Part shown: piece after piece, positions 33,826 to 46,164 of the stretch
Layout of the letters: the number at the start of each line of letters is the position of its first letter
How positions within the stretch are numbered: position 1 is the first letter of the stretch
From: Lumbricus rubellus
Taxonomy: Eukaryota; Annelida; Clitellata; Crassiclitellata; Lumbricidae
DNA length: 64,000 nt
Assembly (NCBI GenBank): GCA_945859605.1
Contig: OX243816.1
Span: 36,856,676 to 36,920,675, forward strand
Reading direction: 5' to 3'
Position numbers and translations under genes: made by a program
Notes under the pieces: generated by a model
Told to the model about the DNA's origin: nothing
The model's input: the letters and a program-made list of their open reading frames with translations, nothing else
Database searches by the model: none

Positions 33826-35899
33826 CAGTGGCGGCGCCAGGATTTTTGGTTTGGGGGGGCTGAAGCCCTAAGTCCTTCCTCCCTCATAATTATTGCAAGC
33901 GCCGAAGGCGCGAAGCTGCGAGTGCCAAAGGCACGAAGCCCGTACCGACTAGGGGGTCTGGGGGAGCGTCGTAAGCTCCCCCAGCGGGGTCTGGGGCGGA
34001 GCCCCAGCCGCCAACGCAATTTTAGCTCTGTTGACCTCAAATGGAGCCATTTTAGGCTCTTTTTTGACAGCTATTTATGCGCGATAAAATCATGAAAAAA
34101 CGGGGTCTGGGGCGGAGCCCCAGTCACCAACGAATTTTTAGCTCTGTTGTCCTCAATTGGAGCCATTTTGAGGTTCTTTTTTACAGCTATTTATGCACGA
34201 TAAAATCCTGAAAACAACGGGTCTGGGGCAGAGCCCCAGCCACCAACGAATTTTCAGCTCTGTTGTCCTCAACTGGAGCCATTTTAAGGCTCTTTTTTAC
34301 AGCTATTTATGCGCGATAAAATCATAAAAACAACGGGGTCTGGGGCGGAGCCCCAGCCACCAACGAATTTTTAGCTCTGTTGTCCTCAACTGGAGCCATT
34401 TTTAGGCTCTTTTTACAGCTATTTATGCACGAAAAATTTTTCTGAAAACAACGCGGTCTGGGGCGGAGCCCCAGCCACCAACGCATTTTTAGCTCTGTTG
34501 ACCTCAAGTGGAGCCCTTTTTAGGCTCTTTTTGCCAGCTATTTATGAACGATAAAATCATGAAAACTTCAATAAGAGGTCGTTTTGCAGAGTCGCACACT
34601 GCCAATATGAGATTGTCCAAATTTTATTGTAAAAGAAATGGGTTTCGTCTTTACTATGATCAGGCCTATAACCTAACAAGTTTATAAGGATACTGTCATA
34701 GGCCTACTGTATCTATGAAACCCTAGGGGGCATGCTATATGTAGTATTTTTTACAGGCTCAACCCAACCAAAATGTCCCACCCAAAATGTGTAATTTCCT
34801 AATTTAAAAAGCTTATTATGTGAAGGCTTAGCCTATAGTCCCTATACCTTTTGTGCACGACATTTTGTCGTCGGCGACATTTCGTCTTGCGACATACATG
34901 TACATGTATTGAATAGGTGTGCATAGGTGGCCCTAACCAGCGGACTCTGCAGTCCCTTCTGGGTGTCCTTTTGTTACCAAGAGCGTTCATGCTTATTTTG
35001 ATGATAGAGATCTATTTCGTGTGTGCTTTTTGGCTCAATAAAAAATTTGAAAATTGATTGTCACTTGACGTTTTGTCTTGCGACATATCGTCACTGCGAC
35101 ATTTTGTCGGCGACATTTTGCCAGGTCACCAGCCGGGTCTTTCAGGGTCTGCGACCCGACATTGATTTTCGTGACTTCCTGGTGCCGGGTCTCAGTCGGT
35201 AACAAGTTTTAAAAAAAATGGGAAAATAGGGCCTAACTAAAAAATCTTGTCGTGAGACACAAAAAATAGATAAAAAGGTATGATTTTGAATTTTTTTGGC
35301 AAATGAGTAAAAAAAAGGTCGTCAAAGGCTTCGGCTCGTCCACCAAAGTCAGACCCGGCAACTTTCCCAAATCACTTTCAGCCCTGGCCTAGGCCTTCCG
35401 GTAGAATTCGAGTTTTCTAGAATATTAAAGCCTACAGTGCCTTATTGGCGGGAAATCAACTTCGCAAATGTTATGCTTGAGAACTCTTTTCAGAGAATCG
35501 CTTGCTTCTTGGGCCCCGCACACCCTAGGGCCGGGCTTGACCACAAACTTGGGGACCGTCCCCTATGGCCCAAAGTCTCCCCATGTGTGCTGCTGCTAAT
35601 TGGAAACCCCATTTCGTATGTGATTTCATAAAACTACAGGCGTAGCCCTCAGCCGGCCACCGTGCTGCATATGGTGTACAACTGTACATAACCTCATCAC
35701 GGCTCGGCGGCATGTTTATTAGGATATTAAAGCACTCTACGCTATGATTACATAGTTGATTTCATTGACGTTGGTCACTGTCTAGATTTCTTTTTCGAAG
35801 TTAGCAGTTGTAGAAATTTTCCTCGTTTTGTTTTTGGGGGGCTGAGCCGCCGATAGGGGGGGCTTAGCCCCCCCTAGCCCCCCCCTGGCGCCGCCACTG
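33826..35899 (+). mobile_element. hAT D, copy 1 (five internal repeats)
   Basis: The TIR CAGTGGCGGCGCCAGG begins it and its complement ends it. A perfect 8-bp duplication ACTTTCAC lies at 33818-33825 and 35900-35907. It contains five ~117-bp tandem units with the hairpin CTGGGGCGGAGCCCCAG. The rest of its body is nearly identical to copies 2 and 3. It has no transposase; small frames such as those rich in GLRPRPR are repeat translations. It sits between the candidate promoter and the start codon of F-box cluster 1. Confidence 0.95.
33954..34560. repeat. Hairpin tandem repeat in hAT D copy 1
   Basis: Five units each start near CGGGGTCTGGGGCGGAGCCC and continue with GCTCTGTTGTCCTCAACTGG and CAGCTATTTATG. 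Each has a perfect 7-bp stem (CTGGGGC/GCCCCAG) with a 3-base loop. A longer first hairpin (CTGGGGGAGC...GCTCCCCCAG) begins the array. Confidence 0.9.
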
Positions 35900-36100
35900 A
35901 CTTTCACCGCCCAAAAAGTTGACCTCTTTTAGTCATCTGCCCAAAAAGTTTACAGAAAATGTCTATTTCACCGCCTAGAGTCGATGTCTTTGCCAAAAGA
36001 AGTGTTATTATGAGCCTGTTGTAGGACGTTGCATGATATTTCTATTGCTTATTTCCTCTGTAAACTACTGTGCGTTTGTTGGTAGTCTAATATTCATACC

Positions 36101-36122
36101 TACTTATTTACTTACTTACTTG

Positions 36123-36181
<59 letters not shown>
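36101..36181. repeat. (TTAC)n microsatellite
   Basis: About 80 bases of ACTT repeats, 79 bases before the cluster 1 start codon. Confidence 0.95.
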
Positions 36182-36182
<1 letters not shown>

Positions 36183-36259
36183 GCCTACATAACATTGATG
36201 ATGATTATTGCAGGAGGACGCTTGTTTTCCGCAGATCATAAGCACCTCCTAAAGACATA

Positions 36260-36323
36260 ATGCCGAAGAAACGCACATCACCTGAATCCAGTGATGATGA
36301 GCCAGCGAATACAGGCTCAGACT
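36260..36323 (+). CDS. Start exon of F-box cluster 1
   Basis: ATG at 36260 in AGACATAATGCCG, then MPKKRTSPESSDDEP, with a GTAAGT donor. The same 64-nt exon with a few substitutions starts cluster 2 at 53764. The sequence upstream ends CTCCTAAAGACATA in both clusters. Confidence 0.75.
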
Positions 36324-36575
36324 GTAAGTTAATGACAAGGAGTTTTAATTTGTCAATATTCATAAGGCTTATATTAGTTGTTGTTTCAATAATTGCTGTA
36401 ATTTGTAAAGTAATTCTTAAACTGTATTTACAGAAAGCAAAAACGTAGCCTATCATTTCTGACCCGCTGACGTTGTTTCTGGCCATATCTTTCTTTGTTA
36501 AATCACTCTGATTTTTCATTGCTATTTTACGCTTAATAAAACTTAGACAGCATTGCATAGCCAAACCATAGCCTT

Positions 36576-36617
<42 letters not shown>

Positions 36618-38919
36618 GGTGAAAGCCTATTAGAAAGTAACTAGCTGATCAGCTGTTTATGCAGGCCTAATTATAATCGCTTCATGAAAAACCCCTCAAA
36701 TACTGGTCTCAGTTGTAGGCCAAAAATACGATGCACGAATAAGAAATTATTTAGGATTGCATTTTATCTCTTGTAGCAGTATTACAGGAAGATGAGAATT
36801 CTAAACGAGCAAAACTCGTCTCATTGAGTGACACGACGGTAAGCTATCACATTCAAATGCAATTCATAGATCTTCTTAATATTAATAATATTATTATAGA
36901 TGTGTCTTTTTTACCATAGCCTTCCGCTAAACATCTCAATACACCATTTAACCAAGGTAATTGTAATGCTAGAAGACGCCTTGTTAATATTGAGCTTGGC
37001 CTCTATTAGACTGAGGATCTCCAAAGTGTCTAACCAGATCTGGTAGGTCTATACGACTAATATCAGACTCGGCTTAAAAGCTCTATGATCGATGAAAACG
37101 TGTCATAGTACAAAGTACAGACAGAATTTTAATGAACGGTAAATCATATTATAGAAATTATAAGTTAAATGAGCGGCAAAATAAGACACTAAAACTAAAT
37201 TATTATTCCAGTTGAAATAGAAGTTGGATCAGTGATTCAATTGCTATTTGCTTATACACATAGTCAGGAGTTCTAAAATCTGGTATTTTTTTACTTTGCC
37301 TGTAGTTGCAAGATTTACCGATGGAACTAATTGAGTCCATCCTCATTAAAGCCATAGTAATGGAAGTGAAGGATTTGAAGCTGGTGAAAAGTGAACGGAA
37401 GGGAAAGGCGGATCCAGTGATAGACAGACTTAGAACAGTATGTCAGCAATGGGACAGCATCCTTACGACAAACTTCTTCCGAAATGAACTCAACAGGACT
37501 TTTGACGGTAATCGTTTGTTCATAAAATTTAATTAAAAGTCGCTCATTTTCATGCGAACGATAAAAAAGAGGACCTGAAATAAGAATCGCGACCAGTGCG
37601 CGGTCTGCGTCTCGCCGTCTTACGCTAGCATGAGATGTCAAAACTTTCATTTTATCAGCTTACCGGTAGGCTACATGTATATATAATTTTACTATGGCAA
37701 GTGGCTATGCCAGTGCCTCACTCCCAGTCTGGTTTCTCACTGCCCTGCAGGCAGAACCTCGTCAAGCTACAATGTATAATTGTATAGGCCTATGCCTAAT
37801 TGCGCCGTTTGTTCTGTGCATAGCAATCGCTCCCAAAGATTATGAAAACAATACAAATATAGATTTTTATAACAAGATCATGCATATATAATATGCATGG
37901 GCGGAGTTTATAAGGGGATAGGGGTGGTTATGCTCCCAAGAAAACCAAGAGTCATTTTTTCACCATGAAATAAAAATTGTAATTTTTGCGGGTTAGCCCC
38001 CTCATGCAAGAAGAAGGCCCAGACTGGAAAATATATTGACCCTATAATTATTTATAACGCAATTGTTTTAGCTCAAAGGACGATTTGTTTGGAAAGTTTG
38101 CATCAATCTCGGCTTGGATTCAGAGTTGCCAGTTTGACTACATTGAGAGATGAAATATTTGTTCTCTCCAGACCATCTACTATTGACGTGTACGACTGCA
38201 ACAATATGGCAGCGGTAAGAGATGTTATCACGGTACGAGAAATATGGCCGGATTACATGGAATCTTGCAGTGTCTCAAACTGCGTGTATATACTACACAG
38301 AATACACAGAACAAGAAACTTTAGAATATTGCGCATTACAAAGAATGGCGAGCACAGTTTTAAAATTGCACTATTGATCACACTCGCCCCTTGGATGCAA
38401 TATTCTACCCTGTCGGTAGCTGCCGATGGCTGCTTAATCGTTTCAGGACATCAGAGGTGCAAGCTTCCAGTGATAAGAATTTATAACGCGGATGGTTCCG
38501 TGCAGCGTGAAATGAAAATGCGCTCAGACATTCCGGAGTTCTCGCGCATAATTCCAAGACCAAATGGAAACCTTGTTTTGGTTTCAACAGACTACGACAT
38601 ACAAACAATATTAAGGGAGATCGACATGGATGCCAAGATTATACGTCAATATCAGACGTCATCACTTGGAGCAATGAGTGTTTGTAATGCAACGTTTGGA
38701 CGCATGATGCTTATCGATCGGAGCATGAAGATCGAGCTTTTAGATTCTGAATTGAATTTCCTTGATGTTACTGGTCCGGAGCTGACTGGGGACAAGCACC
38801 TTCATAATCCATATATATCGCACTTCAATAGTGACAGTAATGAGTTGGTAACTGCTGTACGTGACGCGAAACATATTCCTCTCAATTTCCTGAATATCTT
38901 CCGTTTCCAGGAAGAATAG
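36260..38919 (+). CDS. F-box / beta-propeller protein, cluster 1 (constant exons + first propeller exon)
   Basis: Exons 36260-36323 (64 nt), 36777-36838 (62 nt), 37306-37507 (202 nt) and 38072-38919 (848 nt) join at phases 1, 0 and 1 into 391 residues. The start MPKKRTSPESSDDEP is basic then acidic and may include a nuclear signal. The third exon is an F-box-like domain and the last a TolB/NHL-like beta-propeller. F-box proteins bind SKP1 in SCF ubiquitin ligases and present substrates through a C-terminal domain, so this would be a substrate adaptor; substrates are unknown. Two further propeller exons (41360, 51442) follow with no new F-box exon and could replace the first by alternative splicing. 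The protein class rests on motifs only. Confidence 0.72.
36777..36838 (+). CDS. Second exon of F-box cluster 1
   Basis: A 62-nt exon reads SVLQEDENSKRAKLVSLSDT and is 97% or more identical to 55682-55743. The acceptor is TAGCAG (NAGNAG), so a one-codon alternative start is possible. Confidence 0.7.
37306..37507 (+). CDS. F-box exon of cluster 1
   Basis: The 202-nt exon reads LQDLPMELIESILIKAIVME ... RLRTVCQQWDSILTT ... RNELNRTFD. LPxELIExIL, then a loop, then VCxxW and a final FxRxxL pattern are the F-box signature, with a charged insertion (KSERKGKADP) in the middle. It leaves with one base of a codon (GAC G|GTAATC), exactly the phase needed by every propeller exon. Confidence 0.75.
37896..38035 (+). 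mobile_element. Fragment related to hAT C
   Basis: It starts CATGGGCGGAGTTTATAA, as hAT C does, and shares GGGTTAGCCCCC further in. No matching right end is visible. It lies in the intron just before propeller exon a. Confidence 0.55.
38072..38919 (+). CDS. Propeller terminal exon a (cluster 1)
   Basis: It starts after TTTTAG with CTCAAAGGACGATTTGTTTG and ends in TAG. Blade-like segments recur: TIDVYDCNNM, ESCSVSNCVYILH, ILRITKNGEH, TLSVAADGCLIV, VIRIYNADGSV, RPNGNLVLVS, EIDMDAKIIRQYQ, LLDSELNFLDVTG and NIFRF. About six such strand-turn units suggest a six-bladed TolB/NHL-like propeller. It is the most divergent of the five. Confidence 0.78.
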
Positions 38920-39320
38920 ATTATTCGAAAGAATGTTAACTGTTTAGACAATTTGTATTGTTTTTATTTTTTCGTGTAACGATCATTATCATGGCTTTGG
39001 CCACTATAGGGCCTATCTATATTTTCGAAGTTCGTTGAAGTAAATGGATCTTTTTCATTGAGAAATTGTTTACACTGTGTACTTCACTTAACAAATTAAA
39101 ATAATTTCGTTCTTCTATGCGCTTTACGTTATAGAAGTCTGTTCGCATCTTTTTGCTGATATTTTGCAGGATGGCAGCCTAATTGTGACGAGTCATGCTC
39201 GATCCCGATTTTTTCTATCATCAGTAGGCCTAAATGCTTAACATTTACTTTTATGCATTTCAATTATTTTTAAGCGTATATTATTTTATTTAAGAAAGTT
39301 CAACAGGACAATTGTTTGGA

Positions 39321-39683
39321 CATAGGCGGAGGAGACGGGGTCCAGGGGGGGGCAAATGCCCCCCCAAATTTCGGGCAAGTCTGGTTTTTCGGGCAAGTAG
39401 GCTAGTCCGGGAAAAGTTTTAAAAAATGTATTAAAAAATTTCGGAATTTCGACCGAACGACTAAAAAAAAGGTCGTCAGATTTTTCGGGCGGAAAAGTAA
39501 CAGGAATTTTCGGGCAATTTCAACCGGAGGACTAAAAAAGGTCGTCAGATTTTTTCCGGCGGAAAAAGGTAAAAATTATGGGAATTTTCGGTCGGACGAT
39601 AAAAAAAGTCTTCACATTTTTCGGGCAAAAGTGTAAACTTTTGCCCCCCCCCCCCCACTCCTGAAATGTCCCCTACGCCTATG
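39321..39683. mobile_element. Short hAT-like element
   Basis: The ends CATAGGCGGAGGAGAC and GTCCCCTACGCCTATG are inverted (two differences), with candidate duplications TGTTTGGA (39313-39320) and GGCTTGGA (39684-39691) matching at 6 of 8. The interior repeats AAAAAAGGTCGTCAGATTTT-type phrases. Similar phrases surround hAT D copy 1 (33760-33815, 35908-36000). Confidence 0.6.
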
Positions 39684-40159
39684 GGCTTGGAAATTTGAAA
39701 CACTGTGGAAGAAAGATGTCAAACTAAGCTGGTCACAATATAATAGCCTATAATTAAGCCCACACATATTTTTAAAAAAATCGACTTTACTAATACCATA
39801 ATATTATCGTTGATTCATGATTTTTCACCGAGGATATTATTCAATTACGTGTTATGTCTGCATCATCATTGTGTGCGGATCAGTGTGTTGATTATCGAGT
39901 TGAGCAGTTCCCTTATAATAGATGTAGGCCTATTGGTTTTTCTGTGACAGAATAAGTTGTAACAGGATTAGCATTCTTCTACAACAGTGCTTTTCCAACG
40001 TCCAAATATGTCAACCTTCTTAAATTGCACTTCTTAGGCTTATGAAGCCGTAGTCCCTACATGCAGACAACGTACGTTATCTGTAACACTACCGGTACTA
40101 AAACTCAAAACAATAATATTATGTCATATGGCTAGTAATAGTGTATGCGTGAGTGTGTG

Positions 40160-40176
40160 TGCAACGACAGAGAAAG

Positions 40177-40207
<31 letters not shown>

Positions 40208-40256
40208 GAAAGAAAGAAAGAAAGAGAGAAAAAGACAGACAGACAGACAGATCTTT
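40160..40256. repeat. (GACA)n/(GAAA)n simple repeat
   Basis: Purine-rich tetranucleotide tract, without coding sense. Confidence 0.9.
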
Positions 40257-40603
40257 ATTTAGGCGTATACAATCCCCACACTTCTCCTGTCCTGGAGAAG
40301 AACTTATGAGGTAGGTCTACGCACTGGCTCACCCTTATTGCATGAGTTCAACTGAAGATTCTCACATTAATCTAGTGGTGGTAAATAACCTTATCCGTCT
40401 GCATGTCGACGTCAGCCATGCAGTCTGCTCTTCGCCCGCTACGCTCACGACGGACATAATTATCTCTTTGTCCAGAGACCGAGGACTGCTATGACTCAAG
40501 CAAGAAACCTTTCGGTCATTAGTCCTGCACTATGCCACTATGAAACAATCTCCCTGATTCGAACCGTTCCTCCTTATGCTTGTGGACCAAGCGACTATAG
40601 TCC

Positions 40604-40660
40604 TATTCAAATCAAATCAAATCAAATATTTTTATTTTTGCAACTAGTATAGGCCTACAT
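40604..40660 (-). mobile_element. LINE 3'-end relic
   Basis: An AAATC repeat followed by ATTTTTATTTTTGCAAC resembles the 3' end of the LINE at 43082, with its (ATTTG)n tail. A similar relic is at about 62617-62640. Confidence 0.4.
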
Positions 40661-41359
40661 GAAAGGTTCACACATCGTTCACATTGGCTAGACAATGTTA
40701 TAGTACATACACGCAGTCCTATTCGTTCTCTCAAGACAACATGCTTTTCTCCGGGTCTCTCGCACTGAGAATGCCTGTGATTGGTGTACGCTTAGACAGG
40801 CCATAGACTATAAAATTATAGATAATATATCCTAATACAAGAAGACAGTGCAGAAAAGACGCGGTACCGGTACCGGTACTGCTTTCTGCATAAATTGAAA
40901 TCGTATGGAGCCTATCTACGATTGAAATTTTCATGAGTTCTATATTGTAAGACTTCAACATCTATGGCCTATATATATCGCCCTGTTGATTGTCGCCCCT
41001 TTGTTTCCTCGACCTTTTGATCGGCGCCCTTTCGAACAGGCGCCTTTATGACGGACTACTTGAAAAGAATAGATGAGGTTTGAACTATGCAGACAAAAAT
41101 TTGCTCATGTTCATTCATTCATTCATTCATTCATTCATTACGAGGATTTGTATAGCGCCCCTTAGGTTAGGCTACTACTCCGAAGTGCTCCCGGGTCAAC
41201 CTCGACTAAAGAGAACAGTTTTAAGATTGCGCTAGAACGTGCCAGAGAGAGGACCCTGAGCAGCAGGAGCAAGTATGGAGGGAACCCATTCTTTTCAGGA
41301 AACGCTTGCAACACCTTATATTAATTTGAGAATTATATGTCGCAAATAATATTTTTTAG

Positions 41360-42225
41360 CTCAAAGAACGATTCGTTTGGAAATTTTGCATCAGTTTGCC
41401 CACCGAGATATCTTCTTCAATTTGACTACAATGAAAGATGAAATCTTTATTCTCAATCATCGAGCGTACCAGGACTTGGCGATTAACGTGTACGATTGCA
41501 ACAATATAGCAACGGTGAAAGACGTCATCAAGTTACCTGAAATATTCCCGCATTGCATGGAATCTTGCAGCGTCTCAAACTGCGTGTATGTGCTACACAC
41601 CTGCAGGAAAGTTCGTTACATTGGAATCTTACGCATAACCAAAGATGACGAACATCAGTTTAATACTAGGCATACGCCATTTATCAGAGGGGTTTGGATG
41701 CCAAATTCGAGACCTACTCTGTCAGTAGCTGCCGATGGTAGATTAATCTTATCAAAAATCCAAGAGAATAAACTTCCAGTAATCTGTATTTATAACGCGG
41801 ATGGTTCCTTGCGGCATGAAATGACTATGTACTCAGATATACCGAAGTTCTCCCGCATAATTCCAAGACCAAATGGAAACCTGGTTTTGGTTTCAACAAA
41901 CCACCAAAGGAAAATAATATTAACGGAGATCGACATGGATGTCACGATCATACGGCAATATCAGACGTCATCACTTGGAGCTGTGTACGTTTTTAATGCA
42001 ACGTTTGGACGCATGATGCTTATCGATGGGACCATGAAGATCGAGCTTTTAGATTCTGATTTGAATTTCCTTGATGTTACTGGTCCGCAGCTGACTGGGT
42101 ACGAGTACATTTATGAACCGAAAACGTCGCACTTCAACAGCCACAGGAATGAGTTGGTAGCCATTGTTCATGGCGCGATCAGTAATCGCCGTAATTTGAC
42201 GATCTTTCGTTTCAAAGAAGAATAA
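41360..42225 (+). CDS. Propeller terminal exon b (cluster 1)
   Basis: An 866-nt exon with the same start (CTCAAAGAACGATTCGTTTG after TTTTTTAG) and the same blade motifs as exon a, ending in TAA; an AATAAA lies near 42437. It is open throughout, so it is unlikely to be a dead copy. Splicing from the F-box exon at 37507 would give a 397-residue protein. No start exon or F-box exon lies between exons a and b. Confidence 0.75.
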
Positions 42226-42582
42226 ACTATCCAAAGAAAGTTAAAGACTGACAACTTTTGCACTAGTTTTGTTATTTCGTGCAGTGGTCATATTCTAGCT
42301 TTTATTACGTAGGCCTATAGTTTCCAAAGACTCTTTTGAGTGTTGAATTATTTAAAATTAGACATACATGTATCTGAGACATAAAAACCTACTGAGAAGT
42401 TGTTGCCACAAGTATACTTCACTCGGGCCAACATGAAATAAAAATAATTCTTTCTTTACTTGAGTTTTATTTTTCAAAGGTTCTGGTATTAACTCATGGT
42501 CTGTTGCATGGTAAGTCAATCGATCAGAATTCATAAAGCGCTCCTATAGGTCTCTACTCAAATTCGGCGCGTTACTTAGGTT

Positions 42583-42805
42583 ATTTATTTATTTCTCGCA
42601 TTTTCTGTAACTCCCCTTCAATCTCCCTACTCGGAGGCGCTCCTGACTACAGCGCGGACATTACATCAGAGTTTCACGCCCAAGCGCACGAGTAATTGCA
42701 AGTGAAGGACTTGCTCGAGGTCCCTACGTGGCGTCCTGAGGTGGATTCGAACCTGGAACCCTCCGACTCCGAGGTATCGAACCCACCACTACACTGACGC
42801 GCCCC
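42583..42805 (-). repeat. tRNA-derived SINE (second copy)
   Basis: On the minus strand it starts GGGGCGCGTCAGTGTAGTGG, has the B box GGTTCGAATCC and the same body as the SINE at 4454 (GAGCAAGTCCTTCACT), and ends in an AAATAAATAAATAA tail. Confidence 0.85.
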
Positions 42806-43735
42806 AGATGTTTGGTTAATTGTTTATCAATAAGTACGCAACACTTTATCGTAATTATGCATTCTAGCTATCTGGATACAATTAAAATTTTAAAATGTTG
42901 CAAATTTATTGAGTACGAGAGCAATTTTCAGTCCTTAACCTGTCGATGAGTCACCATGAGTGCTGTGCCATGTGTCTAAGAACCAGAGTTCAGTCATTAT
43001 AATATCAATCAGATGTTTCAACTATAGCTAGCTGCTCTGGTCAGATATCTATTTTTTACCAATTCTATGTCCACTTTACTTAAATCAAATCAAATCAAAT
43101 CATTTTATTTGGCAACCAAAATAATCAAGAAAACAAGAACAAATCGAATCAGGCATCAAAGAGAACAGGGTTAACAAATATAAAAAAAGCAATACTTAAC
43201 TAATGATGCCAAAAGTTAGAATTTGATTGCACAGGGGACCCAAAAGGGTCTTGCAACCCCGCTAGGCGAGTCCCCTGGGCGGTAGCATCAAGATGATGAT
43301 GGCCATTGAGTTGCCATAGAGTGGTTCTGACATAGATTATGAGTCAAAATAACCAACGGAAAAAATAAACAACAAACACCTTAACTAAAGCACAGTTACA
43401 CAATCGATGATCAAAGAGCCTGTTGTATGAGGTTTAGGCACGGAGATCCTTGGATGGTCGAGAAATACACAAGTACATGTAGTAGGGATTTATAATCTAA
43501 TTTAGGTCGCCACCAAATTAACTCAATGCGGGAGATAGGATAAATTAGTCACAAAATTCAACAGTTAGTGTCGAGTATCAGGGAACGCAAACGTAACTTA
43601 AAAAGACCAAGACTAGGCAGCAGTCTAATGGAAATAGGAATAACATTCCATGTTTGAACTCCACTGTATTTAACAGAGAAGCGTCGAGTGTTTGTGTGGG
43701 CATAGGGCAAATGGTAGGAATCAGCGTGTCTGCAT

Positions 43736-46164
43736 CAGTGGCGGCGCCAGGATTTTTGGTTTGGGGGGGCTGAAGCCCTAAGTCCTTCCTCCCTCATAAT
43801 TATTGCAAGCGCCGAAGGCGCGAAGCTGCGAGTGCCAAAGGCACGAAGCCCGTACCGACTAGGGGGTCTGGGGGAGCGTCGTAAGCTCCCCCAGCGGGGT
43901 CTGGGGCGGAGCCCCAGCCGCCAACGCAATTTTAGCTCTGTTGACCTCAAATGGAGCCATTTTAGGCTCTTTTTTGACAGCTATTTATGCGTGATAAAAT
44001 CCTGAAAAAACGGGGTCTGGGGCGGAGCCCCAGTCACCAACGAATTTTTAGCTCTGTTGTCCTCAATTGGAGCCATTTTGAGGTTCTTTTTTACAGCTAT
44101 TTATGCACGATAAAATCCTGAAAACAACGGGTCTGGGGCAGAGCCCCAGCCACCAACGAATTTTCAGCTCTGTTGTCCTCAACTGGAGCCATTTTAAGGC
44201 TCTTTTTTACAGCTATTTATGCGCGATAAAATCATAAAAACAACGGGGTCTGGGGCGGAGCCCCAGCCACCAACGAATTTTTAGCTCTGTTGTCCTCAAC
44301 TGGAGCCATTTTTAGGCTCTTTTTACAGCTATTTATGCACGAAAATTTTTTCTGAAAACAACGCGGTCTGGGGCGGAGCCCCAGCCACCAACGCATTTTT
44401 TAGCTCTGTTGACCTCAAGTGGAGCCCTTTTTAGGCTCTTTTTTGACAGCTATTTATGCGGGATAAAATCATAAAAACAACGGGGTCTGGGGCGGAGCCC
44501 CAGCCACCAACGAATTTTTAGCTCTGTTGTCCTCAACTGGAGCCATTTTTAGGCTCTTTTTACAGCTATTTATGCACGAAAACATTTTCTGAAAACAACG
44601 GGGTCTGGGGCGGAGCCCCAGCCACCAACGAATTTTTAGCTCTGTTGTCCTCAACTGGAGCCATTTTTAGGCTCTTTTTACAGCTATTTATGCACGAAAA
44701 AATTTTCTGAAAACAACGCGGTCTGGGGCGGAGCCCCAGCCACCAACGCATTTTTAGCTCTGTTGACCTCAAGTGGAGCCCTTTTTAGGCTCTTTTTGCC
44801 AGCTATTTATGAACGATAAAATCATGAAAACTTCAATAAGAGGTCGTTTTGCAGAGTCGCACACTGCCAATATGAGATTGTCCAAATTTTATTGTAAAAG
44901 AAATGGGTTTCGTCTTTACTATGATCAGGCCTATAACCTAACAAGTTTATAAGGATACTGTCATAGGCCTACTGTATCTATGAAACCCTAGGGGGCATGC
45001 TATATGTAGTATTTTTTACAGGCTCAACCCAACCAAAATGTCCCACCCAAAATGTGTAATTTCCTAATTTAAAAAGCTTATTATGTGAAGGCTTAGCCTA
45101 TAGTCCCTATACCTTTTGTGCACGACATTTTGTCGTCGGCGACATTTCGTCTTGCGACATACATGTACATGTATTGAATAGGTGTGCATAGGTGGCCCTA
45201 ACCAGCGGACTCTGCAGTCCCTTCTGGGTGTCCTTTTGTTACCAAGAGCGTTCATGCTTATTTTGATGATAGAGATCTATTTCGTGTGTGCTTTTTGGCT
45301 CAATAAAAAATTTGAAAATTGATTGTCACTTGACGTTTTGTCTTGCGACATATCGTCACTGCGACATTTTGTCGGCGACATTTTGCCAGGTCACCAGCCG
45401 GGTCTTTCAGGGTCTGCGACCCGACATTGATTTTCGTGACTTCCTGGTGCCGGGTCTCAGTCGGTAACAAGTTTTTAAAAAAATGGGAAAATAGGGCCTA
45501 ACTAAAAAATCTTGTCGTGAGACACAAAAAATAGATAAAAAGGTATGATTTTGAATTTTTTTGGCAAATGAGTAAAAAAAAAGGTAGTCAAAGGCTTCGG
45601 CTCGTCCACCAAAGTCAGACCCGGCAACTTTCCCAAATCACTTTCAGCCCTGGCCTAGGCCTTCCGGTAGAATTCGAGTTTTCTAGAATATTAAAGCCTA
45701 CAGTGCCTTATTGGCGGGAAATCAACTTCGCAAATGTTATGCTTGAGAACTCTTTTCAGAGAATCGCTTGCTTCTTGGGCCCCGCACACCCTAGGGCCGG
45801 GCTTGACCACAAACTTGGGGACCGTCCCCTATGGCCCAAAGTCTCCCCATGTGTGCTGCTGCTAATTGGAAACCCCATTTCGTATGTGATTTCATAAAAC
45901 TACAGGCGTAGCCCTCAGCCGGCCACCGTGCTGCATATGGTGTACAACTGTACATAACCTCATCACGGCTCGGCGGCATGTTTATTAGGATATTAAAGCA
46001 CTCTACGCTATGATTACATAGTTGATTTCATTGACGTTGGTCACTGTCTAGATTTCTTTTTCGAAGTTAGCAGTTGTAGAAATTTTCCTCGTTTTGTTTT
46101 GGGGGGGCTGAGCCGCCGATAGGGGGGGCTTAGCCCCCCCTAGCCCCCCCTGGCGCCGCCACTG
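43736..46164 (+). mobile_element. hAT D, copy 2 (eight internal repeats)
   Basis: The same TIRs and body as copy 1, with a perfect 8-bp duplication GTCTGCAT (43728-43735 and 46165-46172). The extra length over copy 1 (355 bases) equals three more ~117-bp hairpin units. It is inserted in the LINE reverse transcriptase/3' region, so it is younger than the LINE. Confidence 0.96.

Noticed and set aside
36920..36956. Possible 37-nt exon in F-box cluster 1 (CATAG|CCTTCC...CAAG|GTAATT)
   Set aside because: Including it shifts the F-box exon out of frame and into a stop; I saw no counterpart in cluster 2, and skipping it keeps phase 0.
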